A stretch of DNA of 64,000 bases from Scolanthus callimorphus (lineage: Eukaryota; Cnidaria; Anthozoa; Actiniaria; Edwardsiidae): NCBI GenBank assembly GCA_033964015.1, contig CM066912.1, forward strand, positions 17,905,073-17,969,072, read 5' to 3'. The translations under genes were made by a program, and so were the position numbers. Numbering within the stretch: the first letter of the stretch is position 1; each line of letters starts with the position of its first letter. A model generated the notes under the pieces. That model was not told the DNA's origin. It saw nothing but the letters and a program-made list of their open reading frames with translations, and ran no database searches. Of this stretch, positions 24,801-36,800 are shown in pieces.

Positions 24801-27800
24801 TTCACATGGTTACCCTGGAGGGTTTGAACTTTATTGTAGTGTGCATTTTGTTGTGATCGGAGTTGCTATAACAACGTTATAACCACACCCTTGTTTATAA
24901 TTAGCAGCAATCGGACGCGTTGCGCGACCTAAACTTTTCAAATGACACCCCTCGCACTAATCCCTGAGTAGCTAACATTAATCACAGCAAGTTTGGAGAG
25001 CATTCATTGGGCCGATTTTATGTTATTCGAACGGACTTTTTCAGGCTCCAAATGTCAAAGTTATTTATGCCGCAAAGATTTCCTTGAAAAAGAATGGCTA
25101 ATATCTGTGGAATTAAAAGATCCTTGCCGCCCGAATAATCTACAAACCCAAGGCAATGTACCAGCCAAATTTCACTTCTTGGAATGCTTCCGATTTTGTT
25201 TGGCATGTGTTCAAGCAAACTGCAAAATTTGAGAAATTATATTATAAATCTTACGTTTGTTATAAAATTTACACTTTTCGCCTCTGACAAAAATCTCATA
25301 TGATTTTTTTTTTGATACTTCCGTAAATTAATCTTGAATATATACCAAAAATAACCCTCTAAGTCTCGAGTTCATTGAAGTATTTTAAGGCACCGAGAAA
25401 AAATGCTAAACTTCACCACTCTTTCGGTTTGCTCGAGCCGGTTTTTGTCATTGTACTTTGTTTTCACCTGTTGTAGCTTTCACGTGGTTTTCCTGTAATT
25501 AGTGAAGCGAACTACATTCCAGCGTGTTGTAGTTTTCATGGGCCATTGACTCAACATTCATCTGACTCGCAAAGCGTAGCAAACAATGTCACGCAATAAC
25601 AAGCCAATATGCATTATCTTTTGTTGTTGTAGTTAGTTAGTTTGATTCCCATGATGGAATGTAGTCCGCTTCACTGATTACAGGGAAAACCACGTGAAAG
25701 CTACAACAAGTGAAAACAAAGTACAATGGCAAAAACCGACTCGAGCAAACCGAAAGAGTAGTGAAGTTTAGCATTTTTTCTCGGTGCCTTAAAATACTTC
25801 AATGAACTCGAGACTTAGAGGGTTATTTTTGGTATATATTCAAGATTAATTTACGGAAGTATCAAAAAAAAAAATCATATGAGATTTTTGTCAGAGGCGA
25901 AAAGTGTAAATTTTATAACAAACGTAAGATTTATAATATAATTTCTCAAATTTTGCAGTTTGCTTGAACACATGCCAAACAAAATCGGAAGCATTCCAAG
26001 AAGTGAAATTTGGCTGGTACAATGCCTTGGGTTTGTAGATTATTCGGGCGGCAAGGATCTTTTAATTCCGCAGATATTAGCCATTCTTTTTCAAGGAAAT
26101 CTTTGCGGCATAAATAACTTTGACATTTTGGAGCCTGAAAAAGTCCGTTCGAATAACATAAAATCGGCCCAATGAATGCTCTCCAAACTTGCTGTGATTA
26201 ATGTTAGCTACTCAGGGATTAGTGCGAGGGGTGTCATTTGAAAAGTTTAGGTCGCGCAACGCGTCTGATGGCTGCGTATTATAAACAAGGGTGTGGTTAT
26301 AACGTTGCTATAGCAACTCCGATCACAACACAATGCACACTACAACAAAGTTCAAACCCTCCAGGGTAACCATGTGAAAGTTCAGACCGGTACAGGTTTT
26401 GAGCCTGAACAGCAGGCAAACAAAGTTTGGTGGTGGAGAGCAGAAAAAATTGTAGGCAGCCTCCTTAATATCTCGTGTAGGGGTTTGATAGATAATAACA
26501 GCGCTCGCACTGTAACAAGCAGGCACCAAAATCGGAAATTCCAGAGGGGTTGGGGGTAATTTCTGAACACCCTTCCGTGGGGGGGAGGGGGATATGGATG
26601 TGTTTTAGAAACACACAATAAGCAAAAGGTTTAGCAATTGTTTTTGTATCCAGTGTGGTTTTGTAGGGTAGGGTAATTTTTCCCCATGTACTGACAAAAA
26701 GCTCATTCTTTGAATTGGTGTTGCTGTTAGGATAAGATCATCGCTGCTGCTGACAAGCTGTGTGAGCTGTGCCCCGTGAAAGCCAAGTGTAAAGAGAAGC
26801 TGGGAAGTTTTATTAAGGAGGTGTTTGCCAAGCTTGATGATGTGGTGGTAAGTAGGAAAAGGCCTGGGGGTGGGGGGACTCACCTACAAGATGAGTCGGG
26901 ATACTTGACAGGCATCAGCCCTAAGACCTGGGGGAAGGGGGACTCACCTACAAGATGAGTCGGGATACTTGACAGGCAAAATGAAATTCAGCCCTAAGAC
27001 CTGGGGGTGGGGGGACTCACCTACAAGATAAGTCGGGATACTTGACAGGTAAAATGAAATTCACCCTAAAGACCTGGGGGTGGGGGGACTCACCTACAAG
27101 ATGAGTCGGGATACTTGACAGGCAAAATGAAATTCAGCCCTAAGACCTGGGGGTGGGGGGACTCACTTACAAGATAAGTCGGGATACTTGACAGGTAAAA
27201 TGAAATTCACCCCTAAAGACCTGGGGTTGGGGGGACTCACCTACAAGATGAGTCGGGATACTTGACAGGCAAAATGAAATTCAGCCCTAAGACCTGGGGG
27301 TGGGGGACTCACTTACAAGATAAGTCGGGATACTTGACAGGCAAAATGAAATTCAGCGCTAAGACCTGGGGGAAGGGGGACTCACCTACAAGATAAGTCG
27401 GGATACTTGACAGGCAAAATGAAATTCAGCGCTAAGACCTGGAGGTGGGGGGACTCACCTATAAGATAAGTCGGGAAACTTGACAGGTAAAATGAAATTC
27501 AGCCCTAAGACCTGGGGGTGGGGGGACTCACCTACAAGATAAGTCGGGAAACTTGACAGGTAAAATGAAATTCAGCCCTAAGACCTGGGGGTGGGGGGAC
27601 TCACTTACAAGATAAGTCGGGATACTTGACAGGTAAAATGAAATTCAGCGCTAAGACCTGGAGGTGGGGGGACTCACCTACAAGATAAGTCGGGAAACTT
27701 GACAGGTAAAATGAAATTCAGCCCTAAGACCTGGGGGTGGGGGGACTCACCTACAAGATAAGTCGGGAAACTTGACAGGTAAAATGAAATTCAGCGCTAA

Positions 27801-30800
27801 GACCTGGGGGTGGGGGGACTCACCTACAAGATAAGTCGGGAAACTTGACAGGTAAAATGAAATTCAGCGCTAAGACCTGGGGGTGGGGGGACTCACCTAC
27901 AAGATAAGTCGGGAAACTTGACAGGTAAAATGAAATTCAGCGCTAAGACCTGGGGGTGGGGGGACTCACCTACAAGATAAGTCGGGAAACTTGACAGGTA
28001 AAATGAAATTCAGCGCTAAGACCTGGGGGTGGGGGACTCACCTACAAGATAAGTCGGGATACTTGACAGATAAAATGAAATTCAGTGCTAAGACCTGGAG
28101 GTGGGGGGACTCACCTACAAGATGAGTCGGGATACTTGACAGGTAAAATGAAATTCAGCGCTAAGACCTGGAGGTGGGGGACTCACCTACAAGATAAGTC
28201 GGGATACTTGACAGGCAAAATGAAATTCAGCGCTAAGACCTGGAGGTGGGGGACTCACCTAGAAGATAAGTCGGGAAACTTGAGAGGTAAAATGAAATTC
28301 AGCCCTAAGACCTGGGGTGGGGGGACTCACTTACAAGATAAGTCGGGATACTTGACAGGTAAAATGAAATTCACCCCTAAAGACCTGGGGGTGGGGGACT
28401 CACCTACAAGATAAGTCGGGAAACTTGACAGGTAAAATGAAATTCAGCCCTAAGACCTGGGGGTGGGGGGACTCACTTACAAGATAAGTCGGGATACTTG
28501 ACAGGTAAAATGAAATTCAGCGCTAAGACCTGGAGGTGGGGGGACTCACCTACAAGATAAGTCGGGATACTTGACAGGTAAAATGAAATTCAGCCCTAAG
28601 ACCTGGGGGAAGGGGGACTCACCTACAAGATGAGTCGGGATACTTGACAGGCAAAATGAAATTCAGCCCTAAGACCTGGGGGTGGGGGGACTCACCTACA
28701 AGATAAGTCGGGATACTTGACAGGCAAAATAAAATTCAGCCCTAAGACCTGGGGGTGGGGGGATTCACCTACAAGATAAGTCGGGATACTTGACAGGCAA
28801 AATGAAATTCAGCCCTAAGACCTGGGGGTGGGGGGACTCACCTACAAGATAAGTCGGGATACTTGACAGGTAAAATGAAATTCAGCCCTAAGACCTGGAG
28901 GTGGGGGGACTCACCTACAAGATAAGTCGGGATACTTGACAGGTAAAATGAAATTCAGCGCTAAGACCTGGAGGTGGGGGGACTCACCTACAAGATAAGT
29001 CGGGATACTTGACAGGTAAAATGAAATTCAGCGCTAAGACCTGGAGGTGGGGGGACTCACCTACAAGATAAGTCGGGATACTTGACAGGTAAAATGAAAT
29101 TCAGCCCTAAGACCTGGGGGAAGGGGGGACTCACCTACAAGATAAGTCGGGATACTTGACAGGTAAAATGAAATTCAGCGCTAAGACCTGGAGGTGGGGG
29201 GACTCACCTACAAGATAAGTCGGGATACTTGACAGGCAAAATGAAATTCAGCCCTAAGACCTGGGGGAAGGGGGACTCACCTACAAGATAAGTCGGGATA
29301 CTTGACAGGTAAAATGAAATTCAGCGCTAAGACCTGGAGGTGGGGGGACTCACCTACAAGATAAGTCGGGATACTTGACAGGTAAAATATAATTCAGCGC
29401 TAAGACCTGGAGGTGGGGGGACTCACCTACAAGATAAGTCGGGATACTTGACAGGCAAAATAAAATTCAGCGCTAAGACCTGGAGGTGGGGGGACTCACC
29501 TACAAGATAAGTCGGGATACTTGACAGGCAAAATAAAATTCAGCGCTAAGACCTGGAGGTGGGGGGACTCACCTACAAGATAAGTCGGGATACTTGACAG
29601 GTAAAATGAAATTCAGCGCTAAGACCTGGAGGTGGGGGGACTCACCTAGAAGATAGACATAGTAATACATGTACATAGGGGTGGTTTTCATAACTTTTTT
29701 AGGGATAAATGTAGCTTAAACGAGGCAGTGCATATCACCCTTATTTTCCGCAAAATTGTACAAAAAGTTGAAGAATAAGTGAGACTAATACCGAAAACCG
29801 GGAGTGTTTTACATCATCTATATTATGTTTATTTGAAAAACGCGGGCGAGCGAATTAGTGTAAATTTGGAACTAAGACGAGAGTGATGACGTTGGGTCAG
29901 GGACGGTAACGCGGTTACGGTTTGGTGCGAGTCAAAAGTTCTCACTTCTATGACTCCGATTCCAACAATCCTTGGAAATATCATGTTTAAGTCCGAATCA
30001 AACTATATTTTTATTCCTTGAGTTTATAATATTCAAAACTACCACTAAGAAACGGAAGATTGCGAGGAAACTAGAGAAAACAATGAAGAAACCAGCAGTA
30101 TATAGAAGAGTACCAAGGAAAGCGAGATTCAGGAGAAGATATCAGGCGCGAGCAGCAGCAAAGGATCGATGGCTTCATTCCTACCCTTCGCCGCGCGCTA
30201 AAGCGCAAGGAACAACACAAAGCATATTGAGTGTGACTCGTGCTGGGGCCTTATGGACGTGAACCAGCGCATTTTATTCACATGAAGAGTGCGAGTACGA
30301 GTGCTCAGTTATTTACAAATCAATTATATAATTTACTAACTTACAGACACTCAGGACCTGCGAACTAGAAATACAATAATAGTATAAACAATACAATATT
30401 TTCCGTTAACCGGAGCGTAGTATAAACTAAAGCCACCTTGTACCGTGAAAAGGTACCGATGCAAAGCTTACAACGAATTATAAGTGATTAAAGTGCAGTT
30501 ACAAGATGAAACGTTACTCTGCATTAGCCTAGAAAAATACAATTTTATGATACACTGCCCGATACGAAAACCCTGGATAAAACCCGTGGGACAAAACCAG
30601 GGAACGTACTCCTCGATCAAATGCAGTGCATGAAGCTTCGAGGATTAAAGCTTTAAACTAGTATGAAAACTAAACTTCAAGTTTGGTCACCAACTCGGGT
30701 CCAAAGGCGAGATATTGTAAAACTTCAAAACACTATATTTATAGCAAATGAATTGCTCTATTGTCAAAGCTGATCGTGAAATCCTTACGTAACGACGTAT

Positions 30801-33800
30801 TGTCTCCGTAAGGAAACTATTTCTAAACAAAAGATTAACACATAAGTGATAGTAAAGCTTAGAACCGTAATGAAAACGCTTTCCAACTGCACGCTGTTAC
30901 GTTGGAAAGCATTTATTCATTCCTACCCTTCGCCGCGCGCTAAAGCGCAAGGAACAACACAAAGCATATTGAGTGTGACTCGTGCTGGGGCCTTATGGAC
31001 GTGAACCAGCGCGAGACAACAAAGACGAGAACCGCCGGAAAAGCGTGTGACAATAAATATCTGAATTTATAAGTTAATAGCTCTAGAAGCTTTTAACTTC
31101 TCTTGAATACTAGGGCGTATGTAGCTCTGCTTAGTTTTAGCTGAATTCCAGCCGGCGTGCATATCTAACAGCTCTCCAGAAATTCCTGCGGCATCACAAG
31201 CGGTAGCACCACCTTTCTTTAAACTATGCGTGCCAAATTGATTACAATCTGTAACAAAACTTTTAATAGATTGCCGAAAATTTTCTCTAACTCTAGAATA
31301 ACTAATGGCATGTGAAAGTGGAGAACCACTGGAAGAAATTCTACAAACTAAAGGCTGCTCTGGATGTCTAGGGAGTTTGGTAAGCAATTTCTCTGTCAAC
31401 GAGACAGGACAGGTAATTTTGTCAGATCTTGCGAAATAGAAGTGATCACCGCGATTGCGCTGGTCATTCTTACGCTTGACACAAAAAATTGTCATATGAT
31501 CATGATAAATGGAAACATGACTTCTGACAACATGAATAATTTCATCACAACGCATAAGACCGGCGAATGCAATGAAAAATATAAAGCAAATTCTAAGATC
31601 TGTTAACGTAGCATGCGTTGTGTTAAATTTCTCCGCAATCTTGTTGATTACCTCTAAATCTAAGGGTTCCTTTCCAAGAACAGGTTTTCCAAGTAAGCGC
31701 CTGGACGCTTCTAAGACTTGTTTAACAAGAATATTATCAGTAGGGGACGGAACCCCTGCAATATCATGAGCCCACTTTACACCGTAAACAGCATCCAGAA
31801 TAGGAGCAGGCGACTTACACGTTTCTACCTTTTCCCTTAGATATAAACATAACATGAAAGGGGAAACTGGGAACTGATTGTTGCCTAAATGCTTACTTTC
31901 CCACTTTTTCCAACTTTTCCACGAATTTCTATACTTCATATTGGTAGAAGCAGCTTTGGAGTGCAACACGAAAGCAGGTAGAGAATCTGCCAGCTTCTTC
32001 AACTTGTCCGATTTCAAATCTAATCTCTCAGCCCAAACTCCGACTTGGAATAAATCTATAAATAACAAAAAGAGAACAAATGGCAAAACACTGAAAAAAC
32101 AAATGTATCAAGGATTCATGGAAAAATCCAGTTTCAAGGCGAGAACCTTGAATTTGGGTGTGCCCTGAAAGACAGACTTCTTGTTAACAAAAACAAGGGA
32201 AGATCCCCTGCCGGGAATAAACATGGTTTTGAAAGAGGCAAATACAAATGACCTTTCACAAAGTCTGGAAAATTGAATGGACAATGAAATGGGCGAAGCA
32301 AAGGCCAGAACGAAGCTGATTTCCACTCTGGTAGGACTAAAGTGCCTTTGGCTTTGCAGGTCTCCATGTGATACAAGACAGAACTAATTAAATAGGGCGG
32401 GGGACATACGTAATTATTGCAACCACCCCAGTCTTGCGTGAAACAATCAACAGCTTCTGTGCCGGGAGACCAAAATTTGGAATTAAACCGCGGCAGTTGT
32501 GCATTATAATGACAAGCCATCCTATCTATGTCAAAAGGACCCCACTTATCTGACAATAATTTAAACAAATTAGGATTTAACATCCAATCGTCCGGATCAA
32601 TGATGCGACTTAAATAGTCTGCCAGCTCGTTCCTCTCTCTCGGAATCCATTGGGCCTGAAAAGACACACATTTTGCCATGCAAAAATTGAATATGTCAAC
32701 AGCGATTTTTTGCAAATAAACAAGTCTACTACCATTGTGCACAATACGGACTACATTTTGGTTATCAGAAAAAAATCTTAACCTTTCTACCAGATATAAA
32801 GCCTTTAAAGCTTTCCAAGGCTAGACAAATAGCCAGTAGCTCTCGATATGAAGAGCTTTTAGTACGCTCAATACTATTCCACATTCCGGAACAAAATTTC
32901 CTTTCATTACTAAATGCAAGATAGGCACCATATCCATAATCACTGGCATCGCAGGTCAAAACTGCGGAAGACGACAAAGGTCTGTTATAGGGTAGCCATT
33001 AAAGGCCTCTACGTGCATAAACCAAAACTTTAACTCCTGTAAAACCCAATGGGTGCGGTCAATACATCATTCCAGGTTTGTCTCAATTGGATGAAAAAAT
33101 ACATTTGTCTGGTGAATAACCGAGCAATAGGCCCTAAAGCAGTAGTCAGAGAAATTACAAAACTGAAACTTTAGCTACATCCCTTACTCTAAGGTTCGGG
33201 AAATCACTGTAGTGCAGCCGCTTGGTGCAGAAAAATTGCTGAATTGTTCAATTTTATGGCAAAGCTTCCAATTTGGCACAAATAATGCTAACCACCCATA
33301 GATTAATTAACAATTAGACCTCAAGGCCGAATGTGCTATGATGAATAGACCATGAGGCCGAAGGCCGAATGGTCTATTGATATCCTAGCACATGAGGACG
33401 AGAGGTCTAATTGTTTTAGTATAAACCAACTAGTTGGTCAGTTTTGCAATGAATTCCATTATTTTATGTTGAAAAAATCAAGTTTTCTTGCAAAGAAAGG
33501 TGGTGGTTTTGCCAGGCAGGGTCTATCACTAATAGACCATTAGTAGCTCAGCCAATCAGAATGCAGGATTTGTAATAGACCATTAGTTGGTTTATACTAA
33601 TATTACATATGGCCCCACCCGGGGTCCGCCCTGGATCCATCCCATAATTTCAGTTTTAGACGCGGGTAAGGTTGCTCGTTGAAAAATGTAGATATATGTC
33701 TATTTCAAAACATTTATGTGTATAACCTTCCATTAGCTCCGAGGAATATGGTTGTTCACAAAATATCCCATAATTTTAACTTTTAAGGTGGCTCGGGAGA

Positions 33801-36800
33801 AAAAATAAAATAACCATTAATAAATTCTCGCAAGGGTATTATCTACGTGCTAGAACCACCAAAATTCTCACAAAGAACAATAACTATCCAAAAATTAAAT
33901 CGACACATGGCTCCACCTGTGATCCGCCCTGCATCCCATAATTTCAGTTTCCGCTGTCGGTAAGGTTGCTTATTAAAAATGTACTTATCTGTTTATTTTG
34001 CAAGTTTTATGCTTGCATCCTTTCATTAGCTACAAGGAATGTGGTTATACAAGAAATCCCATAATATTTAATTTTAAGGTGGCTCGGGAGAAAAACACAA
34101 TAATGAGAAATAAAGTCATTAAAAAATGTACTGTTTTTTCATGCAATTTTAAGTCGTATATCCTTTCATTAGCATCCAGGAATGTGGTTGTTACAAAATA
34201 TCCCATATTTTTTACTTTAAAGGTGGCTCGGGAGAAAATATGAAATAGTCATCAATAAAGTCTTGCAAGGGTTTTAGTTATGTGCTACAGCCACCTAAAT
34301 CGAACAAAGAATAATAACTTATGCCTGGTGCACACTAGCGACATAACGACATAACGACATAAGCGCGCGCTCTCTAATGCTCTTATGTACAAGTGTGAAC
34401 ATCCGACATAACAACATAACATCGACATAACGACATAGACATAACGACATAAGAGAAAAAACATGTTTTTTCTCTTATGTCGTTATGTTCTTATATCATT
34501 ATGCGCTTATGTCGTTATGTCGTTATGACGTTATGTCGCTAGTGTGCACCAGGCATTACCAAACATTTAAACTATGTTTTTCCTTTTTACATGTTTTAAC
34601 TTTCCGCTCCATCTCTGAAAACATTTTACCATGGACTTAAGTGTGTTCTAAAATAAACGTCGGGGATTTTTGAAATTTTAAAAAGAGCCGATAGAGCCAG
34701 AATGTAGAAAAAATTCTTGAAAAGGAAATCGAATCTTAGTCAACGCTAATATGGGGTCAATGAATGAAAATAGCAAATACTGGCGAGGTTGTAACTCTAA
34801 AAAGTTGAGCTCCATAAAAAAGTTTGATAAACAATTATAACCATAGTTTAGCCCAGGATATACGCTTTAAAATGAGGTATCACGACCATTTTTGTGTGAA
34901 ATTATGCCATTTTAACCAAAAAGTACACCGAAGGTAGTCCGTAAATGTAAGGTGTCTAAATGGAAAAAAAATCTTTGCTATCATAAATGCAATTTCAATG
35001 CTTTAGATAACGTAAATGCAGCTGCTATTTGAATTGTATTTTACACCCGTTAGTCAACATAAGAAACCACGTTGGAAAATAGGCCAAACTGATTTTACCC
35101 TACACCCTGCCTTTGTCACGCTCTGCCATGTAAAGCAGTCGGCTACCATGGTTACAAAATATTTCAAACGAACTGTTCCAAGTAAGGGGGCAACCTTAAC
35201 GAACAACTGTGCTGGATGTTTTCTCTTGTGAGAACATATTTTTTGCTGTTAGACCGATGTTTAAGTGCCCTGGCACATCAAATCTGCAGCACAATGAAAG
35301 CGTTTTACCCTTTGAAGTTGTGTACAAATCTGGAGCACTACCAGCAGGAGAACAAACAAATGGTACAATTGCAGGCAAGCCTTATGTGTACGCAGGAAAG
35401 TATTATTGCGCTCAGATTTTATGACGTGCTTCTTCTTTGGTGGTGGCGTGGCTAAAAAAACTTGAGGCAATCTCAAAGGTTTTCGTATGAAATGTAATGG
35501 GCAAAGTAACCCCAAAGATGACTGCAGCGTACGTTGAAGTCTTTTGCCTCCTCAACATAGTAAACAGGATTAAAGATTATAACCCCTGAATCTTGTAAGG
35601 AAGTACAGGCAGAAACATATAAGTGAGTTGAAACGTGTAACAAACATACATTGCTTTAGTGCTAAGCTGCGGAATATTCGCAGAATCAATAACTGAACTG
35701 ATTTTGAAAATGTTGTTGAAGGACTTTAAGATGTTAAATTTTAGTATATTATCACTTACCACTATTGCTTTACTTTATGGAAGCGAAAAATGAAATATTA
35801 TCAAGAGAAAACCTGCTTGGGCAAGCAGGCGAGAGTTCGTTATTCACCAGATATGGTCATCAACTCGCTACGAATAATCCGCAGCTTGGTTCACCGTTGC
35901 TTGTTTCAACTAAGTTATATGTTTCTGGTACAGGGGGAAAACGTTTTTTGTTTTTCTCTGTGAAATACAAGACAGTTTAACTCATTTTTTTTGTGAATAT
36001 TGAAGTTTTTACTCTTAGTACTTATTGACTAATCTAAAAACAAAACAATCGTCATCATGTTATCTCGAAGGTTTACTCTATCGTTAACTTTACAAATTAT
36101 GGGATGTTTTCAATCCCTTAAACCTTTTATCACACAAGTAATGACATCAACATTACATTTGTATAATTAACACACATATCCACTTATTTTTCAATGAGCA
36201 ACCTTACTGGCGTCTAAAACTGATATTATGGGATGGATCCAGGGCGGACCCCGGTCGGGGCCATATGTAATATTAATCTATGGGTGGTTAGCATTATTTG
36301 TGCCAAATTTGGTAGCTTTGCCATAAAACTGAACAATTTTGCACCAAGCGGCTGCACTATGATAAGGGCTGTCAAAATCGATTTCAATTTTACCACCTTT
36401 TTCTCAGGAATGACAAAAAGCATTCGAACGGTGTCGATCACAACTCCTAACCACTCTCCAATCTGACGAGGCTGCCAGTTTGACTTCTTTTGATTGCACT
36501 TCCAACCTGCATTCTGCAGGTCGGCCTTAACAATTGAACTAGCCTCAGCTGCATCAGAAAAGATCTGCAAGCAAAAATGCCATCGTCAATATATAGAACA
36601 GCAGAAATCCCGAGTGATCTCCAACGCGTGACCAATGGTTTAAACATTTTAGTAAACAGGAAACAAGCCGATGACAAACCGAAAGGTAAAACTCTGAAGA
36701 CAAAATATCTTTCTTGTCCGTTGAAAGACCAGGAAAATCCTAGATATTTCCAAAACCTCGCGTTGATGTCTAGATGGTGATAGCCAGATTCTATATCAAA

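Larger units (their letters stand above)
33195..36385. mobile_element. Inverted duplication inserted in Ngaro RT
   Basis: The RT segment around 36270-36385 (reading VQPLGAKLFSFMAKL on the - strand) has an inverted copy at 33195-33300. The pairing goes on inward for about 100 bp: CATATGGCCCCACCCGGGG, GGATCCATCCC and TTTTAGACGC at 33605-33665, and their inverse at 36195-36270. A further ~300-bp hairpin element (33305-33600) interrupts the left arm. Repeated words GGTGGCTCGGGAGAAAA (33786, 34079, 34223) fill part of the inside. Confidence 0.6.

Noticed and set aside
24993..26175. Mirror-image frames containing PNKIGSIPRSEIW
   Set aside because: The same peptide is encoded in both arms of a long palindrome, with no recognisable domain. 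It is non-coding element sequence.
28085..28414. 109-codon frame inside the 73-bp array
   Set aside because: It is periodic with the repeat unit, and similar frames appear by chance whenever unit variants lack stops. There is no independent coding signal.
26862..29660. CRISPR array as an explanation for regular repeats
   Set aside because: The units are directly adjacent with no unique spacers, and the sequence is eukaryotic.
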